Source: Candidatus Falkowbacteria bacterium RIFOXYC2_FULL_48_21 (GTDB taxonomy: Bacteria; Patescibacteriota; Patescibacteriia; UBA11705; JABHMO01). From it: a DNA stretch of 12,183 nucleotides. Location of the stretch: the NCBI GenBank assembly GCA_001778275.1, contig MFGM01000041.1:1579-13761 (forward strand). Reading direction: 5' to 3'. Below the pieces are notes generated by a model that saw only the letters and a program-made list of their open reading frames with translations, did no database searches and had not been told where the DNA came from. Shown piece after piece: positions 1 to 6,360 of the stretch; position 1 is the first letter of the stretch, and each line of letters begins with the position of its first letter. A program made the translations under genes and the position numbers.

Positions 1-525
1 GTCCCTTTCCACTATTAAAGCGAAATATCTGGCGATCACCACCTCTTTTTTTACCAACTCGCCCTTGGCCAAAAGCAATTGCTCACATCGCGCCCTCCCC
101 CACGCTGACAACTCGCTTAATACTTTATCATTCGGGATGAATTGCTCCCATGCATCATTCAATACCTGCGCCCGAAGCAAAACCAAATCCGCTCGGTACT
201 TTTCCGCCAAATCACTGGATTGTTCCAAATAAAAATCAATCAGCGACAGCAACGCGTCTTTCAATTCTCGATGGGCTCGTTTGTCGAACCGCAATCGAGA
301 ACGCAAAAGAACATACGCCGTTCCAATATCTCTATTTTCAATCGCATTCAAAAAAGCATTAACGCTACTCGGCTCGCGCTCTTGCTTCGGCGACTTTTTC
401 TTGTCCGACTCTTCGAACCCAACTTCAAAATTGCTCGGGCTGTCATCGCGCAATTTTCGCTTCAATGTTTTTCCCGGCCGCGCCGCGTTGGTTTTTTCTC
501 CTCGAAAAGCCGCCTCTTGTAACAT
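1..525 (-). CDS. Unknown helical protein, 5' part (runs off left edge)
   Basis: An open frame of 175 codons reads from an ATG at 525 to the window edge with no stop. I do not recognise the family. Residues 1-55 are charged and low in hydrophobics (Arg, Lys, Glu, Asp, Ser, Pro), probably a disordered tail. From about residue 56 the sequence looks like amphipathic helices rich in Leu, Ala, Glu and Arg, beginning with the stretch AFLNAIENRDIGTAY. There is no signal peptide or membrane segment, so it is probably cytoplasmic. No Shine-Dalgarno sequence precedes the ATG; a weak -10-like TAAGAT lies 7 bases upstream (533-538), so the message may be nearly leaderless. Plus-strand frames over the same stretch are compositionally poor shadows. 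That this is a real gene is fairly sure; its function is unknown. Confidence 0.75.
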   Translation of the reverse strand, partial: MLQEAAFRGEKTNAARPGKTLKRKLRDDSPSNFEVGFEESDKKKSPKQEREPSSVNAFLNAIENRDIGTAYVLLRSRLRFDKRAHRELKDALLSLIDFYLEQSSDLAEKYRADLVLLRAQVLNDAWEQFIPNDKVLSELSAWGRARCEQLLLAKGELVKKEVVIARYFALIVERD

Positions 526-610
526 AAATTTAATCTTAACGCATGACTGTGCCTGAATTTTTGGCTTATCTCATTGCCCTATTCCGCCTTCTTCCGCCCT
601 ATTGCCTTCT

Positions 611-751
611 AAGTAAAAAAGGAACCCCCCGCTGGGAATATCCGGCTGCGAATACAGCTTGGGTGGCCGCAACCGAGACCCACGGGCCGCGGCGATATGA
701 GCCTCCCAATATTTACGGTTGTCCCAGAATTCTCCGGCGCGAGATTCCAGT
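611..751 (-). ncRNA. Candidate structured small RNA, about 135-140 nt
   Basis: This stretch lies between the ndk terminator and the gene at 525. Read on the minus strand it begins 4-7 bases after a -10 box and ends in six T residues (620-615). Its two ends pair: GGAATCTC (748-741) with GGGGTTCC (628-621), and CTGGGA (727-722) with TCCCAG (637-632). Inside are a terminal hairpin closed by TTGGG/CCCAA (709-705 with 663-659) and GCCGC/GCGGC (693-689 with 670-666), then a small hairpin GCTG/CAGC (658-655 with 648-645) on the 3' side. A closing stem, an open middle, a terminal stem and a small 3' hairpin resemble the layout of 6S RNA, but the length is short and no conserved 6S sequence was recognised. 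I therefore call only a structured RNA. SRP RNA, RNase P RNA and tmRNA motifs were not seen. Confidence 0.5.
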
Positions 752-754
752 ATT

Positions 755-782
755 ATTGTAACACGCCATTTCAAAAAAACAA
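755..782 (-). promoter_or_regulatory. Promoter for the structured RNA
   Basis: On the minus strand TTGTTT (782-777) and TACAAT (760-755) are separated by 16 bases, a good sigma-70 spacing. The predicted start, at about 748-751, falls where the RNA's closing stem begins. The -35 box lies just downstream of the ndk terminator hairpin, so it would serve the RNA and not ndk. Confidence 0.5.
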
Positions 783-787
783 ATCAA

Positions 788-816
788 AAAGCAGGCGGTT
801 AACCTTCCCCTGCTTT
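788..816 (-). terminator. Rho-independent terminator of the Nudix-ndk operon
   Basis: AAAGCAGG (788-795) pairs perfectly with CCTGCTTT (809-816) around a 13-base loop that itself contains the palindrome GGTTAACC. On the minus strand the stem is followed by a T-rich stretch (787 downward), as expected for intrinsic termination. It lies about 100 bases past the ndk stop codon, beyond a dispersed repeat. Confidence 0.7.
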
Positions 817-840
817 AATTGAATTCCGTAATACTTTTCC

Positions 841-895
841 CCTTGCGAGCCGGAGCGAAGCGTCATTGCGAGCCCGAATGGCGTGGCAATCTCCT
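841..895. repeat. Dispersed palindromic repeat (ATTGCGAG...GGCAATCT type)
   Basis: The core GTCATTGCGAGCC (862-874) and GGCGTGGCAATCTCC (880-894) form a hairpin: ATTGC (865-869) with GCAAT (886-890) and GCC (872-874) with GGC (880-882). A related partial copy (TTGCGAGCC, GAGCGAAGCG) lies just before it. From general knowledge, repeats reading roughly CATTGCGAGGAGCGAAGC...GCAATCT are scattered between genes in many unrelated bacteria. This one sits directly after the ndk stop codon and before the ndk terminator. There is no gene in 526-912 other than this repeat, the terminator and the RNA candidate. Confidence 0.7.
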
Positions 896-912
896 ACACT
901 CCCCCCATTCAA

Positions 913-1509
913 CTACTCCAGGACTCCATCAAGATTCACATCATACAAAATTTGTTCCTGCACCAAATGATAATCAATCAAATCTTTTTTGTCGAACCAA
1001 TGCTTGATTTCATTTTCCGCTTCCGGGACCGAGCCGGACGCGTGCACCAGATTGCGCACCGAACGCTTGCCCGTGTCAGATAATTGATAAGAATCCAAAA
1101 CATAATCGCCGCGAATCGTGCCCACGTCAGAAGTCAACGGTTCCGTCCCACCGACAAGCTTACGCACGATTTTCACAGCATGCGCGCCCTCCCAAACCAT
1201 GGCCACGACCGGCCCGGCCGTCATGTATTTCATCAAGTTTTTCAAAATCACGGCCGTAATCTCGAGCGGATCTTCCGATGGCGGAGGCAAACCTTTTTCT
1301 TTATAGCTCTTGATCGTTTTCTCACCGGTAATACGTCGCCATTCCGGATCGAGCGTGTAATGCTCCTCAACGTGTTTCGCGTCCGCCACCATCATTTTCA
1401 TCGCCACCAACTTCAATCCGACTTTTTCAAACCGCTGAACGATTTCACCGATCAGGGCGCGCTGTACGCCATCCGGCTTGATCAACACCAAGGTGCGTTC
1501 TTTTTGCAT
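913..1509 (-). CDS. ndk: Nucleoside diphosphate kinase
   Basis: NDK moves the gamma phosphate of ATP onto other (d)NDPs through a phospho-histidine, balancing cytoplasmic nucleotide pools. The 198-residue protein opens with the family start ERTLVLIKPDGVQR (ATP-site Lys11) and carries GPVVAMVWEG (99-108), GTIRGDY (130-136) and RNLVHASGS with catalytic His156. It is longer than the usual 140-150 residues. The extra length lies in a segment at about 55-85 and in roughly ten residues before the active-site loop (SYQLSDTGKRS, 140-150), a longer form also known in archaeal-type and other divergent NDKs. The frame stays open upstream to 1680, but the NDK homology begins exactly at the ATG at 1509. 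Only 7 bases separate it from the Nudix gene, so the two are probably co-transcribed. No Shine-Dalgarno sequence is visible. Confidence 0.97.
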   Translation of the reverse strand: MQKERTLVLIKPDGVQRALIGEIVQRFEKVGLKLVAMKMMVADAKHVEEHYTLDPEWRRITGEKTIKSYKEKGLPPPSEDPLEITAVILKNLMKYMTAGPVVAMVWEGAHAVKIVRKLVGGTEPLTSDVGTIRGDYVLDSYQLSDTGKRSVRNLVHASGSVPEAENEIKHWFDKKDLIDYHLVQEQILYDVNLDGVLE

Positions 1510-1516
1510 AATAAAA

Positions 1517-1957
1517 TTATTTAATGTAAAACTTTTGCTGTTTAAAATTTTCCAAAACCTTCGCGCTTGGGAAAAAGAGCGGGCTCGGCAAATTGTCCAA
1601 ATCAAACCATCGCCACTCGGTAATCTCGTCCGGCTCCAGCACTTGTGTCTCTCCGGAAAAATCTTCGGCCAACATTCCAACGGTCACAAAGTGCACGCCC
1701 TCTACCATATCTTGATTCACGCACAAAACCGTTACCCTGTTCAAGGCAAGACCGGTCTCCTCCATAACTTCCCGCGCCGCGCCCTGCTCAAACGTTTCGC
1801 CGAAATGCAACTTGCCGCCCGGCATGGTCCAGGTGCCGGCGCCTTTTAATAAACTGGCCGCCTTGGCTGGATCATTGTGACGTTTGCCAAGGAGCAATTT
1901 CCCCTCTCGAAACATCATCACGCCGAAGCCAACGCCGACTTTCTTTTGTTCTTCCAT
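1517..1957 (-). CDS. Nudix hydrolase, NUDT15/MutT-like
   Basis: This 146-residue protein is a single Nudix domain that should hydrolyse a nucleoside di- or triphosphate or related compound in the cytoplasm. The full Nudix box is present: G48, E54, R62-E63, E66-E67 and G69 in the G-X5-E-X7-RE-U-X-EE-X-G-U pattern, supplying the metal-binding glutamates. The N-terminal VGVGFGVMMF strand, the TWTMPGGKLHFGE stretch and the C-terminal EPDEITEWRWFDLDNLP with a following LFFPS resemble NUDT15/MTH2-like enzymes, which act on oxidised or modified dNTPs. Substrate cannot be read from sequence. I chose the ATG at 1957; a TTG at 1987 in the same frame would add ten residues unlike the family. It is first in an operon with ndk. 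Confidence 0.93.
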   Translation of the reverse strand: MEEQKKVGVGFGVMMFREGKLLLGKRHNDPAKAASLLKGAGTWTMPGGKLHFGETFEQGAAREVMEETGLALNRVTVLCVNQDMVEGVHFVTVGMLAEDFSGETQVLEPDEITEWRWFDLDNLPSPLFFPSAKVLENFKQQKFYIK

Positions 1958-1971
1958 AATGTTTATGCTTG

Positions 1972-2003
1972 CCCCGCACTCACCCAAAGTGCATAGCGCG
2001 GGG
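1972..2003 (-). promoter_or_regulatory. 5' leader hairpin of the Nudix-ndk mRNA
   Basis: CCCCGCGCT (2003-1995) pairs with AGTGCGGGG (1980-1972) over nine base pairs including one G-U, with a 14-base loop. It lies in the roughly 50-base leader between the predicted start near 2011 and the ATG at 1957. No Shine-Dalgarno sequence follows it. The T-run needed for attenuation is absent, so it may be only a stabilising or translation-modulating stem. Confidence 0.4.
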
Positions 2004-2017
2004 GTAATTTCGCGGTC

Positions 2018-2045
2018 ATTATAACAAAACCTATTTAAAATTCAA
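2018..2045 (-). promoter_or_regulatory. Promoter of the Nudix-ndk operon
   Basis: On the minus strand TTGAAT (2045-2040) and a perfect TATAAT (2023-2018) are 16 bases apart. The -35 box overlaps the last codons of the upstream metallo-beta-lactamase gene, so the operon has its own start even though it follows that gene closely. Confidence 0.65.
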
Positions 2046-2948
2046 GCCGTGCCCATCCGTCGCAAAATCAATCGCGCCTCGCTCATCCGTGCGCAAAATC
2101 GGCACGTTCAAACGCTCGAGACGCTTTAACGTTTTTAAATGCGGGTGGCCAAACGAATTATCTTGGCCAACGGAAATCACCGCGTAACGCGGGTCAACCG
2201 CTTTTAAAAACTCTTCCGAGCTGGACGAAGTACTGCCATGATGGCCAACCTTAAGAACGTCCGAGGCCAACGCGCAAGGCTGTTCCAACGCGCAATATTT
2301 CTTCAACAGCGCCTCTTCAACTTCTACCTCCGCGTCGCCGGTGAACAAAAATTCCGTGTCGCCGTCCACCAAGCGCGTGACGATAGAACCGTTGTTTAGC
2401 TCCGTCATTTTTTCGTTAACCAAGCTTACAGTCGGATACAAAAATTGCAATTTAATCTCATCGGACAATTTCAACTCGAAAAAATCTTGCACAATATGCA
2501 TCGCCACGTTTTTGTTTTTTACTTCCGCGAGCCACGCCAGATAATCAGGCGCGGTATGCAAGACGCCGGTGTAATAAATTTGTTTCACTTCAAACCGTCG
2601 CAACACTTCCACCAACCCGGCCACGTGATCGCTGTGCGGATGGGTCAAAACCATCACATCGATTTGCCGATCCCAAAACGGCATCACCTTCCCCAGCTCC
2701 GCGAGCACGCTCGCGTCCGGCCCGCCGTCAATCAAAATATCTTGCTCATCCGGCGTACGAATGTAGATTGCATCGCCCTGACCGACGTTCAAAAAGTAAA
2801 CGCGCAAAAGCGACGCGGTTTGATTTTCCGTCTGCGTTTTCTTTCCCGGAGTAACCATCGCCGGCGAGCCGTCGTTCATCGCGACAAGCCAAAGTGCGGC
2901 GACCACCACCAAAGCACCAAATAAAATTTTATAAAGCTTATTTAACAT
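2031..2948 (-). CDS. Membrane-anchored ComEC-type metallo-beta-lactamase protein
   Basis: The 305-residue protein has a hydrophobic segment at about 8-24 (signal anchor), a short linker rich in polar residues, then a metallo-beta-lactamase fold. Metal-site motifs are visible: HPHSDH (103-108), TGDAE (203-207), GHHGS (235-239) and FGHPH (266-270). The opening LRVYFLNVGQGDAIYI is diagnostic of the ComEC/Rec2 C-terminal domain family. In full-length ComEC this extracytoplasmic domain is thought to act on DNA during uptake. Here it stands as a separate protein, and the membrane channel domain is encoded at 8611-9942. With the N-terminal anchor the catalytic domain should face outside. No Shine-Dalgarno sequence precedes the ATG. 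Free-standing proteins of this kind exist in many bacteria, so a role apart from uptake is possible. Confidence 0.92.
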   Translation of the reverse strand: MLNKLYKILFGALVVVAALWLVAMNDGSPAMVTPGKKTQTENQTASLLRVYFLNVGQGDAIYIRTPDEQDILIDGGPDASVLAELGKVMPFWDRQIDVMVLTHPHSDHVAGLVEVLRRFEVKQIYYTGVLHTAPDYLAWLAEVKNKNVAMHIVQDFFELKLSDEIKLQFLYPTVSLVNEKMTELNNGSIVTRLVDGDTEFLFTGDAEVEVEEALLKKYCALEQPCALASDVLKVGHHGSTSSSSEEFLKAVDPRYAVISVGQDNSFGHPHLKTLKRLERLNVPILRTDERGAIDFATDGHGLNFK

Positions 2949-2967
2949 GTTTATCTAATTTAACACT

Positions 2968-2996
2968 TTTATATCTAAAATTTGACGCCACCACAA
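2968..2996 (-). promoter_or_regulatory. Promoter of the metallo-beta-lactamase gene
   Basis: TTGTGG (2996-2991) and TATAAA (2973-2968) are 17 bases apart on the minus strand, giving a start near 2961 and a leader of about 13 bases. It overlaps a stronger promoter facing the other way (2982-3009), so the two would compete for polymerase. Confidence 0.5.
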
Positions 2997-3009
2997 TACC
3001 TGCTATAAT
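2982..3009 (+). promoter_or_regulatory. Near-consensus sigma-70 promoter for a plus-strand small RNA
   Basis: TTGACG (2982-2987) and TATAAT (3004-3009) are 16 bases apart, among the best promoter matches in the window. No plus-strand gene follows; the predicted start near 3015-3016 coincides with the first base of a closed RNA structure. Confidence 0.7.
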
Positions 3010-3014
3010 TATGG

Positions 3015-3105
3015 TGTGCTTGTGGGCGCAAGCCCCGTTCGGCTAAGCTCTCGAGCATAAGCCGAAGGCAAGCACAATAAAAAAACGGTCACAGACCGTT
3101 TTTTT
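3015..3105 (+). ncRNA. Candidate small RNA with a three-way junction and terminator
   Basis: The region from the predicted start folds as a compact three-way junction. P1 is TGTGCTTG (3015-3022) with CAAGCACA (3069-3076). P2 is GGGC/GCCC (3024-3027, 3032-3035) capped by a GCAA tetraloop of the GNRA type. P3 is TTCGGCT/AGCCGAA (3038-3044, 3060-3066) with an inner GCT/AGC stem. A terminator follows immediately. The stems are perfect and start where the promoter predicts. I do not recognise the class: SRP RNA, tRNA, hammerhead and purine-riboswitch signatures are absent. An 11-codon frame starting at 3011 inside it is probably chance. The RNA could act in trans or be antisense to the end of the gene at 3104. 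Confidence 0.55.
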
Positions 3106-3108
3106 ATT
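3076..3108. terminator. Bidirectional terminator
   Basis: A perfect 15-bp inverted repeat (3076-3090 with 3094-3108) with a 3-base loop gives an ACGGTC/GACCGT stem with seven A on one side and seven T on the other. It can end both the plus-strand small RNA and the minus-strand gene at 3104-3598, whose stop codon lies inside the T-run. Confidence 0.88.
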
Positions 3109-3598
3109 CGTCTTCAATTTCTTTTGAACTGACAAATCTCGCCACCTGATTATTGGTAATTCTTTCTTGCCGCCACAGCGGCATCAAGCTCCAAAAATGA
3201 TAATCTCCATCACCCATTTTTCTAACAATAACTTTAACCCGAATCCCATTGGCCAAATTTGTTATCGCAACAAAACCAAAGTATTCGACCAAACTGGTTT
3301 TCCGGAATCCATCCTGCCGAACCTTTCCCACCGCCTGTACCGTTTTCCGATACTCTTGAATGGTTGTGGCCACCTGCAATATAACAATTGCTTTTTTTAG
3401 AAACAATAACTTGTTTTTCTGTTCCGGCTTGGAACGTTCGGCTCGAGAATTATCATATCGCAAGTGGTGAAATCCATCTGAATTAAATTTAATCTTTGAC
3501 TTTAACGCCGGACAAAAAAGCTCGCCAACGCTCTGATAAAAAAGCTCGGCCTTTTTCCGTACATTTTGGAATTCACACTGTCCGTCATCTCCGCGCAT
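3104..3598 (-). CDS. Small uncharacterised protein, possibly PBECR-like nuclease fold
   Basis: A 164-residue soluble protein without signal peptide or membrane segment. From residue 36 it has a regular pattern: a strand KIKFNSDGFHHL (35-46), a charged helix with PEQ (58-60) and a run of Leu and Lys, a strand VEYFGFVAI (104-112), a strand VKVIVRKMGDGDYHFWS (121-137) and a short C-terminal tail. A strand with FxHL, an Arg/Lys-rich helix and a late strand with a histidine recall the small phage-associated Barnase/EndoU/ColicinE5/RelE-like (PBECR) domains. That similarity is from memory and weak. If correct, it would be a small RNase or toxin-like protein; no antitoxin gene is adjacent. The ATG has no Shine-Dalgarno sequence, and a short frame (3585-3647) overlaps its start. 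Confidence 0.75.
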   Translation of the reverse strand: MRGDDGQCEFQNVRKKAELFYQSVGELFCPALKSKIKFNSDGFHHLRYDNSRAERSKPEQKNKLLFLKKAIVILQVATTIQEYRKTVQAVGKVRQDGFRKTSLVEYFGFVAITNLANGIRVKVIVRKMGDGDYHFWSLMPLWRQERITNNQVARFVSSKEIEDE

Positions 3599-3653
3599 AG
3601 AAATAACTCAACGCACTATCTGCGATCAATGCCCCTTTACTCAACATGGCAAC

Positions 3654-3662
3654 ATTGTAACA
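3654..3662 (-). promoter_or_regulatory. Extended -10 promoter of the 3104-3598 gene
   Basis: TGTTACAAT (3662-3654) is an extended -10 element (TGn followed by TACAAT) without a clear -35 box. The predicted start falls at about 3647, exactly on an ATG that opens a 20-residue frame (MLSKGALI..., 3647-3585). That frame overlaps the first codons of the main gene. This may be a leaderless mini-frame coupled to the gene, or chance. Confidence 0.45.
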
Positions 3663-3692
3663 AATTTTTACCGCAAAAACACTCTCCCAAAC

Positions 3693-3719
3693 AAAAGGAG
3701 CCGACCAGCGACTCCTTTT
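3693..3719 (-). terminator. Terminator of the surface-protein gene
   Basis: AAAAGGAG (3693-3700) pairs with CTCCTTTT (3712-3719) around an 11-base loop holding a further CG/CG pair. On the minus strand the stem is followed by TTTTGTTTG. It lies 15 bases past the stop codon at 3734. Confidence 0.75.
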
Positions 3720-3733
3720 TATTCAACGTCCAA

Positions 3734-6049
3734 TTAATAAATCAACGCATTACCATTGACCGGCAAATTTTTCGTGGTTTTCATGTCAATATTCACGCCG
3801 CTTGAATCTTGATATTCAATTCCGGCCTTGGTCGCGGCACCACTGCTCGGCGCGGACACGGAAACGCTCATGAACTCATTTGTTTTGCAACCGGTCGTTT
3901 CACCGGTTAATCGCAAAACCTTGGCTTCACCGGCCGCAATGATGAGCGGCTCATTCCACTTCAAATCCTTTTCATTGGCCGACAAACTCCACGTCCGCGG
4001 CATTTCGCCGTTCAAACTATTGGCGCTGTCCCACTCCGCATACAACACCGTCATGTCATTGCTCCTTAAATTTGTGCCGGTCGAACCATTTGGCTTGCAC
4101 GTGCCATTGGCGACAAACTCGATGTCATTGACTTGAATATCATCGCCCACGGCCGCCAATTTGACCTTCAACAAATCACTGCCCTTGCCCTGCTTTGACG
4201 CACCACCGGCCGAGCCGCTATCCAAAGAAACTTTCAACAAACCTCGATGCAACGTAAAAGGATTGGATCCGAACGCGCCGCCGGCACCATCGCCCGTGGC
4301 ATCAATTTTCGTTTTATCAAGTAACTGGCCTGACGCCAGTCCGGCGGCATTGATCGAATAATACCCTTCCGCTTTACCGTCCCAGTCTGTATAATCGCCA
4401 TCACCGTCCGCAATACCGATTTTCAAAGGCACGGTCGATGTTTCAACCACTGTCTTGTCATAAAAATCCAATTTGATCGAAAGAATGGCGGGCACCTCTT
4501 TTTTCAAAATCAATGCGCCATCGACCAAATTAATCGTCTGCTTCGCCTCGGCCAGAGCATAACCACCCGACTCGCCGAATTGCTTTCCGTCTAAAAATAA
4601 TTTAACGGCCGACACATATCCCACCTTGCCGGTGTAATACAGCGGCAATGAAGAAATGGCCACGTCCTCACCCATGGCCGTCATTTTGTAACGGACAATC
4701 TCATTGCCGGTGGTGCCGGCCAAAAGTTGTGCCGGCGCCGGATTGTCACCGGCGTATTCGACTTTCAACGAGCCGATGGAAACAACCACGCACTTGCCTT
4801 CCACGCACGAATCAGCCGTATTGCCGCACAACTTTAGGCCATCAACACTGTTCGTGGCATAGATGGAACAATCATCGCCGAGCATCATATCTGCCGCATA
4901 ATACTTTCCGCCGAAATTTTGACAAGTGGTATAACCCAAGTCTTTTTTCTGACATGGCTGACACGCATTATCCTTGCAATAAGTACCCTTGGGACAAAAA
5001 GTTCCGGCGCTGGATAGTGGCGGCTCGCCGGGCGCTTGGGCATCGACCATAAGATAGTCGCCCTGGCAAGCATATTCCACGACTTGAAAAATACTGGAAC
5101 AAGAATCCGTCACTACCGCCATCACGTTCGTCTTGGGATTCAATCCTTGCGTCATGCCCATTTTTTCCAAGACAATGCCACCATCGCTATCATAACATTG
5201 AGCCACAGGACAACCCTGTTTTGTTTCCAAATTGCATTCACAGCCATTTTCCTTTTGGCCATCTTGATTTTCCCAAGGAGAAAGACATTCCCAAGAACAA
5301 ACACCGTTGACCGAAAGGCCTTTGGCATTTGCCGGTGCTTCCGGACAAATCACCTCCTGACACGCGCCATCCGCGCACCCGCTCGGGCAGTCATAACTAT
5401 TCCAGCTCACAGTGCCCTTTTTCGCATCGCAATAATATTCCAAAATGCGTTTTTCGTTCCAGCACTTATCGTCCGCCTCCATGAACGCACCGGTGGTCGG
5501 ATTCAAACCCTTGACATGTCCGAACTTGAACACATTTACAAACTTATAAACACTGCTCGGCATTCCGGCAAAATTATTTTCCGTCACGTCGCTATCTAAA
5601 CACGCGACATCGGTTGAGCTTAACACGCCTTCACCTTGCAATTTCACCGTCGCGCCTTTGGTTTTACCATTAAAAACATATCGAATGCTTAATGTCGCTT
5701 TGTATTTGATCGCTTCGGCCGGAGTAAACTTGACGGCCAGCTTGCATGATTGCCCGGCCGACAAAATCGCTTGGCAAGTGCTACTTTCTTGATTGATCGC
5801 AAATGCGCCTGCCAATGGCGTAATTCCCAATTTATAATCGCCGGCGTTTTCGGTGTTTTGCAAAATGAAAACTTTTGCCGCCGTTTCCTGGGTCATAACC
5901 TTGCCAAAGTCATACCCGCTCGCGCCGATGGCGAGTCCGCTGTCCTGACTTTTGATAACCAATCCGGCCGCGGCCGCGAGAATAATGGCCGCGCCGAGCA
6001 CCGCCGTGCCGACGTGAGTTCTGACTTTTGTTTGCGTGATGGTGTCCAT
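3734..6049 (-). CDS. Large Cys-rich surface protein with Ig-like domains
   Basis: 771 residues. A hydrophobic segment at 16-33 without an evident cleavage site suggests a signal anchor. Residues 45-141 match the ASH/choice-of-anchor-D beta-sandwich (YDFGKV..., CKLAVKFTP, VKLQGEG). Residues 150-420 hold Cys-rich modules: 150-230 and 285-363 share a plan (C-x-DSD, GLNP-x-T, D-x-C or DSC, EY-x-C, CP-x-G-x-x-C, DxACQ or DGACQ), and 376-420 is a shorter relative. Between them (235-280) lies another Cys-rich stretch. Residues 424-771 are two beta-rich repeats, opening SIGSLKVEYAG and HRGLLKVSLDS. This layout is typical of CPR and DPANN surface proteins that probably form disulphide-bonded stalks or adhesins; the ligand is unknown. 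No sorting motif or C-terminal anchor is seen. No Shine-Dalgarno sequence precedes the ATG. Confidence 0.88.
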   Translation of the reverse strand: MDTITQTKVRTHVGTAVLGAAIILAAAAGLVIKSQDSGLAIGASGYDFGKVMTQETAAKVFILQNTENAGDYKLGITPLAGAFAINQESSTCQAILSAGQSCKLAVKFTPAEAIKYKATLSIRYVFNGKTKGATVKLQGEGVLSSTDVACLDSDVTENNFAGMPSSVYKFVNVFKFGHVKGLNPTTGAFMEADDKCWNEKRILEYYCDAKKGTVSWNSYDCPSGCADGACQEVICPEAPANAKGLSVNGVCSWECLSPWENQDGQKENGCECNLETKQGCPVAQCYDSDGGIVLEKMGMTQGLNPKTNVMAVVTDSCSSIFQVVEYACQGDYLMVDAQAPGEPPLSSAGTFCPKGTYCKDNACQPCQKKDLGYTTCQNFGGKYYAADMMLGDDCSIYATNSVDGLKLCGNTADSCVEGKCVVVSIGSLKVEYAGDNPAPAQLLAGTTGNEIVRYKMTAMGEDVAISSLPLYYTGKVGYVSAVKLFLDGKQFGESGGYALAEAKQTINLVDGALILKKEVPAILSIKLDFYDKTVVETSTVPLKIGIADGDGDYTDWDGKAEGYYSINAAGLASGQLLDKTKIDATGDGAGGAFGSNPFTLHRGLLKVSLDSGSAGGASKQGKGSDLLKVKLAAVGDDIQVNDIEFVANGTCKPNGSTGTNLRSNDMTVLYAEWDSANSLNGEMPRTWSLSANEKDLKWNEPLIIAAGEAKVLRLTGETTGCKTNEFMSVSVSAPSSGAATKAGIEYQDSSGVNIDMKTTKNLPVNGNALIY

Positions 6050-6075
6050 AGTTATATTTTTAATTTCACTTAATT

Positions 6076-6105
6076 ATTATAGCAAACTTGACTCACCCGC
6101 GCCAA
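6076..6105 (-). promoter_or_regulatory. Promoter of the surface-protein gene
   Basis: TATAAT (6081-6076) preceded by TGC forms an extended -10 element; TTGGCG (6105-6100) lies 18 bases upstream as a weaker -35. The predicted leader is about 20 bases and has no Shine-Dalgarno sequence. Confidence 0.65.
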
Positions 6106-6149
6106 CGCCGCATGTTACTAACCTCCCCCGCCCCAACCGCCCTCCCACG

Positions 6150-6243
6150 AAATCTAAAATCATAAATCAGAAATCATAAATGCCCATTAACACGAATTCG
6201 TTATCCTGCGCATTTATGATTTCTGATTTAAGATTTATGATTT
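6150..6243. repeat. Heptad inverted element E1 (NNGATTT units)
   Basis: Two 34-base arms (6150-6183 and 6210-6243) face each other across 26 bases. Read from the centre outward each arm is GCATTT followed by four 7-base units, each two variable bases plus GATTT. The variable pairs are AT, CT, AT, TA in the left arm and AT, CT, AA, AT in the right arm. The inner 20 bases of the arms are perfectly complementary. It lies between divergent genes. The rest of 6050-6360 holds promoters on both sides and a leader hairpin. Confidence 0.85.
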
Positions 6244-6265
6244 AATCGCAATAATTTAATTGCGA

Positions 6266-6294
6266 TTGACATAACTTTTCCGTTACGCTAATAT
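6266..6294 (+). promoter_or_regulatory. Strong sigma-70 promoter of the 6361 gene
   Basis: A perfect TTGACA (6266-6271) and TAATAT (6289-6294) are 17 bases apart. The predicted start is near 6301. It is clearly stronger than the promoters of most minus-strand genes here. Confidence 0.8.
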
Positions 6295-6300
6295 GGGAAA

Positions 6301-6353
6301 ACGGTGCGAGAGCGCCGTAGTTCTCTAAACGGTCTTCGAGGGAAGGAAAGGAG
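6301..6353 (+). promoter_or_regulatory. Leader hairpin and Shine-Dalgarno of the 6361 gene
   Basis: At the very 5' end of the predicted mRNA, ACGGTGC (6301-6307) pairs with GCGCCGT (6312-6318) around a GAGA tetraloop, a typical stabilising 5' stem. AAAGGAG (6347-6353) is a strong ribosome-binding site 7 bases before the ATG at 6361 but only 1 base before the ATG at 6355, so it favours the later start. Confidence 0.65.
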
Positions 6354-6360
6354 AATGGCG

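Noticed and set aside
571..774. A 67-codon minus-strand frame
   Set aside because: It has no Shine-Dalgarno sequence, unusual composition, and overlaps exactly the promoter and stems of the RNA candidate; paired ends and a T-run explain the stretch better.
1084..1524. Long plus-strand frame opposite ndk
   Set aside because: It is the antisense shadow of a clear NDK, rich in His, Arg and Phe as such shadows are.
1510..1680. N-terminal extension of NDK
   Set aside because: The extra residues overlap the Nudix gene in another frame and lie outside the family; the NDK fold begins at 1509.
3015..3076. SRP (4.5S) RNA
   Set aside because: The fold is a three-way junction and lacks the conserved GGAA-loop and AGCAGC-type signal-recognition domain.
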